Notes: a model not told the origin generated them from the letters alone. Shown: positions 54,060 to 63,267, counted from the first letter of the stretch. The stretch is 64,000 bases of DNA from Neobacillus nitrireducens (GCF_030915405.1 NZ_CP133262.1:930001-994000), one strand, 5' to 3'. Made by a program: numbers and translations.

Positions 54060-54203
54060 ATGAATATTGCTAATTTCATTACTACACTAGGCAAGGTGCT
54101 CGTGATTATTTTATTATTGCTTGCATTGCTTGTAGCTAGCTTATTCGGCCTCGATACAACTCCGATTAATAATGCCATCATTGCTATTTTACAAGACCCT
54201 TAG
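54060..54203 (+). CDS. Small membrane peptide (47 aa)
   Basis: MNIANFITTLGKVLVIILLL then LALLVASLFG and a short polar tail. One membrane helix (about residues 12-33). AAGGGGG lies before the ATG at good spacing, and a hairpin terminator follows the TAG. It lies in a region with no other gene (53,817-54,399). No family recognised; small Bacillus membrane peptides often act in stress or toxin-antitoxin systems, but nothing shows this here. Confidence 0.55.
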   Translation: MNIANFITTLGKVLVIILLLLALLVASLFGLDTTPINNAIIAILQDP

Positions 54204-54266
54204 TCGGTTTAGCATATGAATGGAGATTATTATTCAAGGAATTCCTAATTGATGGAGCCATGAAAT

Positions 54267-54310
54267 CTAGAAGATTATTAATTAATGATATAATCTTCTA
54301 GGTTTTTTCT
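54267..54310 (+). terminator. Terminator after the 47-aa peptide gene
   Basis: CTAGAAGATTA and TAATCTTCTAG arms around an AT-rich loop, then GTTTTTTCTT. Confidence 0.88.
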
Positions 54311-54399
54311 TAAAATTAGCTGATTTTGATTTTTAAGGCATTAGTTATTTAGAATTTACGGTACTTAGTACTATCCTTAATTAAAAAGGTGGATTAAAT

Positions 54400-54933
54400 A
54401 TGTCTAAAAATAAGAAAGAAAAAAGTGTCAAGAATTCGGACAACATCGAAGCTCAGGATAATACCCTCGAAAACACAAATAATTTAAATGCAATTCCACT
54501 TGATTTAAATTCTTTAATGAACAATTTTGATTTGAAATCTTTAACGGGAATGGATAAAACACAAATGAATAGTGAAAATTCCTTGGATATAAATTCTTTA
54601 ATGAACAATATTGACATGAATGCATTAATGAAAAACGTTGATATGGGCGCTTTAATGAACACGGCAACCAATCTTTTAAAAGATGATTCTTTAAAGAATT
54701 CTGCGAAGGACCTTGGTAATAGTACACAAGTTCCTATCCTAAATCTCCTCAACGGTGCTGATAAAAAAGAAAATGGATCGTTGACTTCAATAGCTGAAAA
54801 ACTGGAAAAATTATCTAATGAATTTTCGGAGTTAAAAAAAGAACTATTAGAACTTAAAGAACAAAATCAAAATCTTACGATATTAATCAATAGATTATTG
54901 GAAAAAAGTGATTCAAAAAAGAAAAGTAAATGA
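54400..54933 (+). CDS. Repeat-containing hydrophilic protein with C-terminal coiled coil (177 aa)
   Basis: Residues 33-90 contain imperfect repeats with the shape SLMNNxD-x-x-ALM (LNSLMNNFDLKSL, INSLMNNIDMNALMKNVDMGALMN), then a coiled coil at about 130-170 (LEKLSNEFSELKKELLELKEQ). Lys-rich at both ends. No signal peptide. The repeats suggest a structural or scaffold protein, possibly spore-linked. AAAAAGGTGG precedes the ATG. No family recognised. Confidence 0.65.
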   Translation: MSKNKKEKSVKNSDNIEAQDNTLENTNNLNAIPLDLNSLMNNFDLKSLTGMDKTQMNSENSLDINSLMNNIDMNALMKNVDMGALMNTATNLLKDDSLKNSAKDLGNSTQVPILNLLNGADKKENGSLTSIAEKLEKLSNEFSELKKELLELKEQNQNLTILINRLLEKSDSKKKSK

Positions 54934-54962
54934 TTTGCAGAAACTTTTTCATATTAATAACT

Positions 54963-54990
54963 AAAAAACCTTGAAACTCAAGGTTTTTTT
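54963..54990 (+). terminator. Terminator after the repeat protein gene
   Basis: AAAAAACCTTGA and TCAAGGTTTTTT arms with a short loop. Confidence 0.85.
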
Positions 54991-55044
54991 AATGAGCTTA
55001 TGGTAATCCATCCCCTAGCACGAACCTGAAAAGCGGCTTTCTGT

Positions 55045-55057
55045 GGTGCCTGACACC
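55045..55057. repeat. Composite repeat core, copy C
   Basis: GGTGCCTGACACC, identical to the palindrome core of copies B and D but without a GTCC/GGAC hairpin. It is not directly behind a stop codon; it lies about 180 bases before the Zn-ADH start. Confidence 0.6.
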
Positions 55058-55086
55058 AAGAGTTACCATATAACGAAAAATTGTTT

Positions 55087-55134
55087 CAATTTGCCGTTAA
55101 AGTGGCTGGCTCGTGCCAACTTTCCGGCAAATTG
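55087..55134. promoter_or_regulatory. Long inverted repeat, probable activator binding site (UAS) of the Zn-ADH promoter
   Basis: CAATTTGCCG (55087-55096) and CGGCAAATTG (55125-55134) form perfect 10-bp arms. Inside lie AAAGTGGC and GCCAACTTT, a second nested pair. Its centre is about 70 bases before the -24 element. Large dyads at this distance are typical enhancer sites for NtrC-type activators, and such an activator is encoded next door. Confidence 0.65.
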
Positions 55135-55161
55135 ATTGTGTATTTTGATTATTTTCACTAA

Positions 55162-55175
55162 TGAAAGCGCTTTAA
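55162..55175 (+). promoter_or_regulatory. cre-like site (CcpA) upstream of the Zn-ADH
   Basis: TGAAAGCGCTTTAA, one mismatch from the cre consensus TGWAANCGNTNNCA. It lies between the inverted repeat and the -24 element and may give glucose repression. Confidence 0.6.
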
Positions 55176-55179
55176 TAGT

Positions 55180-55195
55180 TGGCACGATATTTGCA
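55180..55195 (+). promoter_or_regulatory. Sigma-54 (-24/-12) promoter of the Zn-ADH
   Basis: TGGCACGATATTTGCA matches TGGCACN5TTGCW exactly, with GG and GC twelve bases apart. It is 43 bases before the start codon. No good sigmaA -35 is seen in the same place. Confidence 0.9.
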
Positions 55196-55237
55196 TTTAA
55201 TATATGTGAATACGATTTACAAGGGAGATGGGAAGTA

Positions 55238-56317
55238 ATGTGTACGAATGAAAATCAAAGTGGTGTTGTTCTTATGAATGACACCAAGCCAGAAACAAAG
55301 ATGATGAAGGCAGCCGTTGTTAACGAGCATCATCAAAAGCTTGAAATTAAAGAAGTACCTGTTCCGGAATTAGAGTATGGCGAAATATTAGTTAAAATTA
55401 AAGCATGTGGCGTTTGTCATACCGATCTTCACGCTGTCAATGGAGATTGGCCGGTTAAACCAAAGCTTCCTCTAATTCCAGGGCATGAAGGTGTTGGTAT
55501 CGTCGAAAAAGTGGCAGAAGGGGTATCTTCCATTAAAGTAGGCGATCGTGTCGGTATTCCGTGGCTGTATTCAGCCTGTGGTGAATGCGAATATTGCTTA
55601 ACAGGGCGTGAGACGCTGTGCTTGGCACAAGAGAATGCGGGCTACTCCGTCGATGGCGGTTATGCTGAATATTGTAAAGCACCGGCCAACTACGTGGTGA
55701 AAATTCCTGATGGTCTAGATTTCCATGAAATCTCTCCAATTTTTTGTGCAGGTGTAACTACTTATAAAGCATTAAAAGTTTCCAATGCGAAGCCGGGTGA
55801 TTGGGTTGCTATTTATGGAATTGGCGGTCTTGGACACGTGGCCCTTCAATATGCTAAGGCAATGGGCTTCAATGTAATTGCGGTAGATATTCAAGATGAT
55901 AAGCTCGAACTTGCCACCGAATTAGGAGCGGATAAAACGATTAATGGATTACGGGTTGACCCTGCGGAGGAAATTAAGAGTCTAGTTGGCGGCGTTCAAG
56001 CTGCCATTAGTGTGGCTGTAACCAAGAAAGCCTTCGAACAAGCCTATGGATCTGTAAAAAGAGGCGGTACATTAGTAGTCGTCGGTCTTCCAAATGCTGA
56101 CCTGCCAATCCCAATCTTTGATACAGTATTAAATGGTGTAACGGTAAAAGGCTCGATTGTGGGTACAAGAAAAGATTTGCAAGAAGCGATTGAATTCGCA
56201 GCACAAGGTAAGGTAAGAACCAATATCGAGGTTCAGCCGCTTGAAAAAATAAACGAAGTTTTCGAACGGATGGAAACCGGTCAAATTAACGGCCGAGTCG
56301 TCTTAACATTGGAATAG
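55238..56317 (+). CDS. adhA: Zn-dependent alcohol dehydrogenase
   Basis: A 359-residue medium-chain [20 protein letters not shown] and GHEGVGIV hold catalytic zinc ligands, [15 protein letters not shown] the four structural-zinc cysteines, and [12 protein letters not shown] the NAD(H) loop. It interconverts primary alcohols and aldehydes. The start is ATG at 55238 after GGGAGATG, about 20 residues longer than the Geobacillus ADH-HT type. It stands behind a perfect sigma-54 promoter, and next to an NtrC-like activator, which implies inducible expression. Confidence 0.92.
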   Translation: MCTNENQSGVVLMNDTKPETKMMKAAVVNEHHQKLEIKEVPVPELEYGEILVKIKACGVCHTDLHAVNGDWPVKPKLPLIPGHEGVGIVEKVAEGVSSIKVGDRVGIPWLYSACGECEYCLTGRETLCLAQENAGYSVDGGYAEYCKAPANYVVKIPDGLDFHEISPIFCAGVTTYKALKVSNAKPGDWVAIYGIGGLGHVALQYAKAMGFNVIAVDIQDDKLELATELGADKTINGLRVDPAEEIKSLVGGVQAAISVAVTKKAFEQAYGSVKRGGTLVVVGLPNADLPIPIFDTVLNGVTVKGSIVGTRKDLQEAIEFAAQGKVRTNIEVQPLEKINEVFERMETGQINGRVVLTLE

Positions 56318-56339
56318 CACCTATAAGGGAATAAATAAG

Positions 56340-56381
56340 AAAAGGCCCGCGACGAACAGGTTTTCATCGCAGGCCTTTTTT
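56340..56381. terminator. Bidirectional terminator between Zn-ADH and the NtrC-type regulator
   Basis: AAAAGGCCCGCGA and TCGCAGGCCTTTT arms, with T-runs on both strands. Confidence 0.85.
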
Positions 56382-56421
56382 GTATGCAAGCTGTCGGTTC
56401 TAAGCATTCTTACTAATCTAT

Positions 56422-57870
56422 TTAGCTGCTTTCATTCTTTTCATTTAAAATATATCTGAGCTTCCTCATCGTTATTTGTAATCGTTTTGCTGTTTCCCTT
56501 CTATTCCCATGAGTTTCCTTTAACGTTCTCTTTATAAATGCCTTACCAACAACAGACTCTAATTGTTTGATTTGTGCTAAGACTTCCTCCAAATCAATTT
56601 CTTCCTTTTGTTCGAAAGCTGATAAAGTTTTTTCGACCCAGCTTTGCAAAAAACCTTCCATATGTAATTCTAAATCTGCTTGTTCTGTTTGTTCTGTCTG
56701 CTTAATCGGGGTCCCTGCATTTATAGCCAATGGCAGATTGGCGGGTGTTATGATCGCATCGGCCGAATCTGACAAAGTTACCACCCTAGTAACAAAATTT
56801 GAAAGTTCGCGAATATTCCCTGGCCACCTATAGCCCTGAAGCACCTTTAAGGCATCATCCGAAAATGTGATCGAATTGTTTGTGTGACGCTGTAATAAAT
56901 GTTGAATCAATTGAGGGATATCCTCTTTTCTTTCTCTTAATGGAGGAATATTTAAATGAACCACATTCAAGCGATAAAAAAGATCTTCTCTAAATTTCTT
57001 CTGCTGAACAGCTTCTTGGAGGTTTACATTTGAAGCAGCTACTAATCGGGTGTTGGTATGAAGAGTATTCTCGCTTCCCACACGCATAAATTCTCTTGTT
57101 TCAAGGACTCGAAGTAGTTTAACTTGAATGGAGTGAGTGGCCTCAGCCACCTCATCAAGGAATAATGTTCCTTTGCTGGCAATTTCAAATAAACCTTTCC
57201 GCAGATGCGATGCCCCCGTAAATGCTCCCTTTTCATGTCCAAACAGTTCGCTTTCTAATAACGATTCCGTAATTGCACCACAGTTTACCCCGATAAAGGG
57301 CTCGTTATTTCGTTGACTTGCTTCGTGAATAAAGCGCGCCAGTACCTCTTTTCCTGTTCCGGTTTCACCCTCTATTAACACAATTACATTTTTCCCGGCT
57401 ACTTTATATGCCGTTTCTATTAATTGATTCATTCCAGGGTTTTTTCCAATGATCAATCCGATTTTATTGGCTAGATCATTGATTTGCTGCCGGGTGGTGC
57501 TGCCCGTTGAAATTAATAGCTGATCAATTTGTTTTTCCAATATATCTATATCATCAAACGGTTTTTCGATATAATCACTTGCTCCTAATTTTATCGCTTC
57601 AACTGCCGTGTGAATCGTACTGTACCCCGTCATTATTACGGCTTTACATGCGGGTTGCTGTTTTTTCAAATCTTTTAAGAGTGTTAACCCGTCTGCATCC
57701 GGGAGCTTTAAATCAATCATTGCTGCATGAAAGTTGCTCCTTGAAAAATCGATTTTGGAGAACTCTTTCCCGCTGTTAACTACCTTAACGTTAAAGCCTT
57801 TCGATTTAAAAAGGTGGGACAAGAAGTTTCCAATCTCTATTTCATCATCCACTATTAGTAAATTTGTCAT
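56422..57870 (-). CDS. NtrC/AtoC-type sigma-54-dependent response regulator
   Basis: Domains in order: receiver (Asp53 in MIDLKLPDADG), AAA+ ATPase with Walker A GETGTGKE (168-175) and the sigma-54-contact loop GAFTGA (215-220), Walker B-like GTLFLDEVAEA, and a Fis-type helix-turn-helix at the end (GNRRETAKRLQITMRKLRYIL). It should activate sigma-54 promoters after phosphorylation. Its start overlaps the kinase gene by four bases. The adjacent convergent Zn-ADH has such a promoter and is the natural target. Confidence 0.95.
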   Translation of the reverse strand: MTNLLIVDDEIEIGNFLSHLFKSKGFNVKVVNSGKEFSKIDFSRSNFHAAMIDLKLPDADGLTLLKDLKKQQPACKAVIMTGYSTIHTAVEAIKLGASDYIEKPFDDIDILEKQIDQLLISTGSTTRQQINDLANKIGLIIGKNPGMNQLIETAYKVAGKNVIVLIEGETGTGKEVLARFIHEASQRNNEPFIGVNCGAITESLLESELFGHEKGAFTGASHLRKGLFEIASKGTLFLDEVAEATHSIQVKLLRVLETREFMRVGSENTLHTNTRLVAASNVNLQEAVQQKKFREDLFYRLNVVHLNIPPLRERKEDIPQLIQHLLQRHTNNSITFSDDALKVLQGYRWPGNIRELSNFVTRVVTLSDSADAIITPANLPLAINAGTPIKQTEQTEQADLELHMEGFLQSWVEKTLSAFEQKEEIDLEEVLAQIKQLESVVGKAFIKRTLKETHGNRRETAKRLQITMRKLRYILNEKNESS

Positions 57871-59528
57871 CCCTCGACCTCCGGCTCATAAGACAAATGA
57901 GATGGTAATCGCAATGTGAAGGTGCTTCCTTCTTCCACAATACTGCTCACTTCGAGTTTACCTCCATGGGCATTTGCAATTCCGAAACTTACAGAAAGAC
58001 CCAGTCCGGTACCCTTTTCTGCTTCTTTTGTCGTGTGAAATGGATGAAAAATTTCGGATAACCTGTTTTCTTCGATTCCGATTCCATTATCTTTGACGGT
58101 TAATTGCACTTCATCTTCTTGATGTGAGCTGATGATAGTAATTTCTTTGTTTCCTTTATCTGACACCTCTAAAGCATCTCTCGCATTTAAAATTAGATTA
58201 ATAATGATTTGTTCTATTTGCTGCTGACTCCCCTCAATTTCAGGCAGGTCCTCATCAAGTTCAAGTATTATCATAATTTCATTTTTTTCTATTTGGTATC
58301 TTAGTAAATTAAGAACTTGGTTTATTCCTTCGTTTAATGAGAAGGCTCCAAAGATGTACTCATCCTGGCGGGAAAAAGTAAGTAAGCTTTTAATGATTCG
58401 CTTACAGCGGTCCCCGCAGTTTTTAATATCGTTTAAAAGGATATATGAAGGATCATCCTTTGCTTTATTTCTTAATAAAAGCTGGGAATTACCCAGAATA
58501 GCAGTTAACGGACTATTTAATTCATGGGCAATTCCAGCTGCCATCTCGCCTATCGCTGCAAGCTTACCTGAATGGAGGAGTTGTGCCTCCATTTTTCGTT
58601 TTTCGGTTACGTCTTTTAAATAGAGAATTACACCATACACCCGATGTTGATGGTTCTGGACCGGATAGGTATACGTTTCACATATGGAGTTATTTTCAAA
58701 AAAGATATCTCTATATCCAGTCCTTTGGGAACGAAACGTTTCTTCGATAATCGACTTACATTCTTTCCGCAATATAGCAAACGATGGAGAATGCTCTTTC
58801 AATTGAAAAAATGATCGAACGGAATCATTAAATTGAAGGACATTTAAATTTTTATCAAAAACAATAATCATATCATCTACAGCTTTAAAGGTGTCCTCCC
58901 ATTGCTGCTTCCCGCGGACAACTTCATGGTACAGTTGGGTATTTTCAATGCTGACCGCAAGATGGTCGGTCAATTGTTCAAGAAATAACAGGTCATCATG
59001 ACCCCATTCAGACGGGTCTTGCCGTCCGATACTTAATACACCTATGCCTTTATTTTTTATAAAAATCGGCAGGACAATCACACTATGTATTTGAAGGTCA
59101 AGCAAATATTCATGTTCAAAAAAGTCTTCACTTGAGTCTAGCAATTGATGAAAGATGATCTGTTTGTTTAACAATGCAGACCAGTAGAGAGACTTTCGAT
59201 TCGGTATCGCAGAGTTAATTTTCAAACCACGATTTTCTTCAGGATATACATTCGTTAATATGAGTTCACTATTCTGAAGCAATAATAAACTCAGCCGATC
59301 ACAAAGCAACAGGCCCTTTAATTTATCAAGGACATTTTGAAGCATTTCATCTAATGACATGTCTATTTTCATACTTTTCATTACTTCATTAATGATTTCC
59401 AGTTGAATGTTCTTCTTTCTTAATTGCTGAACAGTTGTTTTCAACTCGGTATAATAGTTTTTTTTCGATGATTTGACTCCTGTTAAGAGCGCAATCATTT
59501 CCTGCTTGTCTTCAAGCACGGGGTTCAC
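57867..59528 (-). CDS. Soluble sensor histidine kinase (GAF-PAS-HisKA-HATPase)
   Basis: A 553-residue kinase without membrane helices. A GAF domain occupies about residues 45-200, PAS about 210-310, then HisKA with His335 in GIAHELNSPLTAIL and the ATPase with NARDAL, DNGIGIEENRL and GTGLGLSVSFGIA. A cytoplasmic GAF/PAS kinase most likely senses an internal metabolite or redox state, perhaps an aldehyde or NADH level (inference). It is sandwiched between the Fe-ADH gene and its response regulator. Confidence 0.92.
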   Translation of the reverse strand: MNPVLEDKQEMIALLTGVKSSKKNYYTELKTTVQQLRKKNIQLEIINEVMKSMKIDMSLDEMLQNVLDKLKGLLLCDRLSLLLLQNSELILTNVYPEENRGLKINSAIPNRKSLYWSALLNKQIIFHQLLDSSEDFFEHEYLLDLQIHSVIVLPIFIKNKGIGVLSIGRQDPSEWGHDDLLFLEQLTDHLAVSIENTQLYHEVVRGKQQWEDTFKAVDDMIIVFDKNLNVLQFNDSVRSFFQLKEHSPSFAILRKECKSIIEETFRSQRTGYRDIFFENNSICETYTYPVQNHQHRVYGVILYLKDVTEKRKMEAQLLHSGKLAAIGEMAAGIAHELNSPLTAILGNSQLLLRNKAKDDPSYILLNDIKNCGDRCKRIIKSLLTFSRQDEYIFGAFSLNEGINQVLNLLRYQIEKNEIMIILELDEDLPEIEGSQQQIEQIIINLILNARDALEVSDKGNKEITIISSHQEDEVQLTVKDNGIGIEENRLSEIFHPFHTTKEAEKGTGLGLSVSFGIANAHGGKLEVSSIVEEGSTFTLRLPSHLSYEPEVEG

Positions 59529-59532
59529 CTTC

Positions 59533-60696
59533 TTACAATGCGTTTTTTAGAAGTGTCTTTACTTGCTCGAGATTGACATCGCGGGGATTGGTAATCATAC
59601 AAGCATCAATAAGTGCCAGTTGTCCGGCCCAATCAATCATATCCTCCGTTATTCCAACATCCCTTAATCTTTGTGGCGCACCAATATCAGCAGCCAGGTC
59701 CCGAACGAATTGAATGGAAGCATTTCCTGCTTCACGCTCTGACATTCCTCTTAGGTCAAATCCCATAATAGCTGCTATATCAGAAAAGCGTTCCGGCGCT
59801 GCAATAAAATTAAAATCCATTACATAAGGCAGTAAAACGGCATTGATTTCTCCATGAGAAATCGGCAGCTTTCCGCCGATGGCATGGGAAATGGCATGTG
59901 CAGCACCAAGGATGGCATTGGAAAAAGCAAGTCCTGCCTGTAAACTCGCCATGGCCATCGCTTCCTTTGCTTCTTCATTAGTCTTCGAAGCCACCGAGGG
60001 CCGTAAAAATTTCGAGACTAAGGAAAGGGCATTTTTTGCCTGAACATCTGTTAGCGGTGTAGCAGCCGTGCTGACATACGCTTCGATTGCATGCGTAAGG
60101 ACATCCAAACCCGTTGCCGCAGTGAGGCTACTGTCTTTTGTAACAAGCGTTAATGGATCAACAATCGCAATATCCGGGACCAATGTTTTCGAGATGATGC
60201 TCATTTTCTTTCCCCGCTTCGAATCGACGATGACAGAGAATTGAGACACCTCAGAGCCGGAGCCGGCAGTAGTCATTATCATAATCATCGGTGGAAGAGG
60301 CTTTTCTATTTTATCGACCCCTTCATAATCACTGATTTGTCCGCCGTTTGTGGCGAGGATGGCTATAGCCTTTGCCGAATCTAATGCACTCCCCCCACCC
60401 AAACCTATGATAGCGTCACATTCATTTTCAATATAGGCCCGACACCCCTTTACTACGTCGGTATCCTTTGGATTTATTGTGACATCAATATGGGTTGCAT
60501 ACGGCAGGTATGACTCTTTGCAGATAGAGATCACTTTATCGAGCCATCCTGCATTGGCAACTCCGTAATCGCTTACAATTAATACTTTCTTAGCTCCAAG
60601 CCGTAAACAAGCATCCCCTACCTGTTTTATAGCATTCTTTCCAAAAATAATCTCAGGCGTAACAAATTTACTAATATGCAATACTACCATCCCCAA
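59533..60696 (-). CDS. Iron-containing alcohol dehydrogenase
   Basis: A 387-residue group III ADH. The NAD loop GLGGGSALDSAKA and the metal ligands in DVLTHAIEAYVS (His), AHAISHAIGG and ISHGEINAVLLP are conserved. It uses iron (or another divalent metal) to interconvert an alcohol and aldehyde, possibly butanol, ethanol or 1,3-propanediol type. The TTG at 60696 has GGGAAG nine bases before it; ATG at 60690 is an alternative. First gene of the operon with kinase and activator. Confidence 0.92.
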   Translation of the reverse strand: MGMVVLHISKFVTPEIIFGKNAIKQVGDACLRLGAKKVLIVSDYGVANAGWLDKVISICKESYLPYATHIDVTINPKDTDVVKGCRAYIENECDAIIGLGGGSALDSAKAIAILATNGGQISDYEGVDKIEKPLPPMIMIMTTAGSGSEVSQFSVIVDSKRGKKMSIISKTLVPDIAIVDPLTLVTKDSSLTAATGLDVLTHAIEAYVSTAATPLTDVQAKNALSLVSKFLRPSVASKTNEEAKEAMAMASLQAGLAFSNAILGAAHAISHAIGGKLPISHGEINAVLLPYVMDFNFIAAPERFSDIAAIMGFDLRGMSEREAGNASIQFVRDLAADIGAPQRLRDVGITEDMIDWAGQLALIDACMITNPRDVNLEQVKTLLKNAL

Positions 60697-60906
60697 ATAG
60701 TTATTCTTCCCTATTAAATTTCACGAAAATAAAGCAAAATCCTTTATTTCCTCTAAATTATTTCACAGCATCAAGATAATATAATAATTACAGTGCAAAT
60801 ATTAGAATAATTTCATGGAAATAGAGCAGCTACCACTAGTGAACAAAGCATGCATGAAAACAAACGCCATTAAAATCGAAATCCGCCAATCCAAGGAAAT
60901 TAATCT

Positions 60907-60972
60907 AAAAAAGCCAATGTCCACGTTGGGTGGACATTGGCTAAATAGTTTCTTTTTATGGTGCCTGACACC
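60907..60972 (-). repeat. Composite repeat, copy D, forming the hut terminator
   Basis: On the minus strand GGTGTCAGGCACC (60972-60960) lies nine bases after the hutG stop, followed by a perfect hairpin (GCCAATGTCCAC and GTGGACATTGGC, arms 60941-60930 and 60924-60913) and TTTTTT. The second half is an evident terminator. The rest of 60,697-60,906 is AT-rich and shows no clear gene. Confidence 0.85.
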
Positions 60973-60980
60973 GAATATTT

Positions 60981-61976
60981 TTATCGAAGCATGACTCCAG
61001 ATAGAAAGGTTAGGAATACATGGGTGCCAAGTTTGACGGTGGGTTGAGCGAATGTATCCTTTAGTGGATCCAGGCAGACGATGTCCATGGCTTTTACTTT
61101 GGGATGTTTGGCAGCAGCCAGTACTCCTTCTAGCAGTTCTACTGTTGTCATGCCCCCCGGCGTTGAGGCTGGTACCCCTGGTGCATAGGCGATATCAAGC
61201 ACATCCATATCGACTGTTAGATAAATAGTATCTACCTTTGCAGCAAGTTCTTCTAAACAGGCCCCCACTGTTTCTTCGATCCCTTTTTTTCGTGTTTCAC
61301 GAAGTGTAAAATAATTGACGCCTTTTTCATCTGCATACTTCTTCAAATCTTTTGTGTTAAAAAACCCATGCAGGCCGATATTGTACATATTCCTTCCCTC
61401 AACGATTCCACTCTCAATTAAGTTACGCATGGGAGTCCCGTTGGAGGGTCCGTTATCGGACATGTCTCGTAAATCAAAATGAGTATCAAACTGTAGAATT
61501 CCAATTTTCTCATCAGGCCTCGCATGTTGAAGTCCCTTTACCATCATCGCTGTAATCGAATGATCTCCGCCAATTGCACATATTTTGGAGGTTTCAAAAT
61601 GCTGATGAAGTGCAGTAGACGCTGCGATGATATTGTCATGGCAACGTTTGATATCGGTAACATGCATCGCTACATCACCAACATCCACTGCTGTCATTTC
61701 CGACAAATCGATATCTTCGTCAAGATTATACGTTGTGAACCCCTTCCAAGCACGGCGGAATGCCTCAGGAAATTCAGAAGCACCCGAAGCGCTAATCGAT
61801 GAGCGAGACAGTGGAACACCAACAACTACAAAGTCGGTGTCCTTACTTTTCTCAGGATCAGAAGAAGCCGAAAGCGGCTGAATCCACTCGTGCACCTTTG
61901 CAACCTCGGCCCCTTCATCTGGTCTTACCCATGTAAAACTCGGCGGATTCAGTTTAGGATAGAGAAAGCTCTTCAA
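60981..61976 (-). CDS. hutG: Formimidoylglutamase
   Basis: A 331-residue arginase-fold enzyme that hydrolyses N-formimidoyl-L-glutamate to glutamate and formamide, the last step of histidine degradation. Manganese ligands are in GGDHSIT, FDTHFDLRD and TVDMDVLD. The TTG start is preceded by GGGGAGG and overlaps the hutI stop by 23 bases, so translation is coupled. Confidence 0.93.
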   Translation of the reverse strand: MKSFLYPKLNPPSFTWVRPDEGAEVAKVHEWIQPLSASSDPEKSKDTDFVVVGVPLSRSSISASGASEFPEAFRRAWKGFTTYNLDEDIDLSEMTAVDVGDVAMHVTDIKRCHDNIIAASTALHQHFETSKICAIGGDHSITAMMVKGLQHARPDEKIGILQFDTHFDLRDMSDNGPSNGTPMRNLIESGIVEGRNMYNIGLHGFFNTKDLKKYADEKGVNYFTLRETRKKGIEETVGACLEELAAKVDTIYLTVDMDVLDIAYAPGVPASTPGGMTTVELLEGVLAAAKHPKVKAMDIVCLDPLKDTFAQPTVKLGTHVFLTFLSGVMLR

Positions 61977-63246
61977 CTAACTGACCTCCCCTGACAACCA
62001 CTTGACCATTTTTCACGACCGTATCCGTATGATTCACACCATAAGAGTATTGCAGTTTCATATAATTCCCAAGGTTAAAAATCGTGACGTCCCCTTTTTT
62101 ACCAACTTCTAAGCTGCCAATTTCACGCCCGCGATTAATCGCATGGGCAGCATTAATTGTCGTGGCAGTAATTACTTCTGCCGGTGTCATCCCCATTTTT
62201 AAACAGCCTAGATTCATAATAAATGGCAGTGAAACCGTTGGTGATGAGCCGGGATTACAATCGGTTGAAAGTGCCACCGGTACACCTAAATCTACCATTT
62301 TGCGACCATTCGCGGACTCTGCCATTAAAAAGTATGCCGTTCCAGGTAGCAACACACCGACTACTCCTTTATCAGCCATTGCTTTCATGCCTTTTTCTGA
62401 TGCTTTTAAGAGATGGTCCGCCGAAATGGCCCCAACCTCTGCCGCTAATTCTGCCCCTTCATAGGGCTCAATTTCATCAGCATGTATCTTCGGAATCAAG
62501 CCATAGCGCAGGCCTGCTTCAAGAATCTGTTTCGATTGCTCTGGTGTAAACACACCATGTTCACAGAAAACATCATTAAATTCAGCCAGGCCGAGCTCTG
62601 CCACCTTTGGAATCATTTCATCAATCAGCAATCTTACAAACTCATCTGGATTTTGTTTGTATTCCTTCGGAACGGCATGAGCTCCCATGAAGGTTGAAAC
62701 AACATCAATCACATGCTTGTCGTTTAGCTGTTTGGCCACTTCTAGCTGCTTTAATTCGGTTTCCCATTCCATCCCGTAACCGCTTTTCGCTTCAACCGTT
62801 GTAACGCCGTGGCGGAGAAATTGATTCAAGCGCTCATAGCTTTCTTGAAAAAGCTCTTCATGTGTTGCCGACTGCGTCCTTCTAGTCGTTGCATAAATCC
62901 CGCCGCCGCTATTCATGATTTCCATATAGGTGGCACCTTGAAGTCGCATATTAAACTCATTTTCTCTGCTGCCGGCAAATACAAGATGTGTGTGTGGGTC
63001 AACAAGCCCCGGAGTTACCAGTTTACCACTCGCATCCACCACTTCTGCCTCGTCAAGGCGACCGGAATATTTTTCAAAAAGCTCTACATCTGTACCAACA
63101 GCCTGAATCACTCCGTCTTCAATCCAAATACTGCCATTCTCAATAATGCCAAGCTCAGACATCTCGCCCTTTACACGGGGAGCATCGGAACTCCCCTGTA
63201 ATGTCACAAGCTGAGAGGCATTTCTGATAAAAATTGGTGTACTCAT
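61954..63246 (-). CDS. hutI: Imidazolonepropionase
   Basis: A 430-residue amidohydrolase that opens 4-imidazolone-5-propionate to formimidoylglutamate. Metal ligands lie in VDPHTHLVFAG, KIHADEIEPYEGA and LSTDCNPGSS. Third enzyme of histidine degradation, between hutU and hutG in the operon. Confidence 0.95.
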   Translation of the reverse strand: MSTPIFIRNASQLVTLQGSSDAPRVKGEMSELGIIENGSIWIEDGVIQAVGTDVELFEKYSGRLDEAEVVDASGKLVTPGLVDPHTHLVFAGSRENEFNMRLQGATYMEIMNSGGGIYATTRRTQSATHEELFQESYERLNQFLRHGVTTVEAKSGYGMEWETELKQLEVAKQLNDKHVIDVVSTFMGAHAVPKEYKQNPDEFVRLLIDEMIPKVAELGLAEFNDVFCEHGVFTPEQSKQILEAGLRYGLIPKIHADEIEPYEGAELAAEVGAISADHLLKASEKGMKAMADKGVVGVLLPGTAYFLMAESANGRKMVDLGVPVALSTDCNPGSSPTVSLPFIMNLGCLKMGMTPAEVITATTINAAHAINRGREIGSLEVGKKGDVTIFNLGNYMKLQYSYGVNHTDTVVKNGQVVVRGGQLVEELSLS

Positions 63247-63267
63247 TAATCTATCATCCTCTCATTC

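Noticed and set aside
54428-54752. Two overlapping 99-codon leftward frames opposite the SLMNN-repeat gene
   Set aside because: They exist because the repeats of the real gene avoid stops on the other strand; no start signals.
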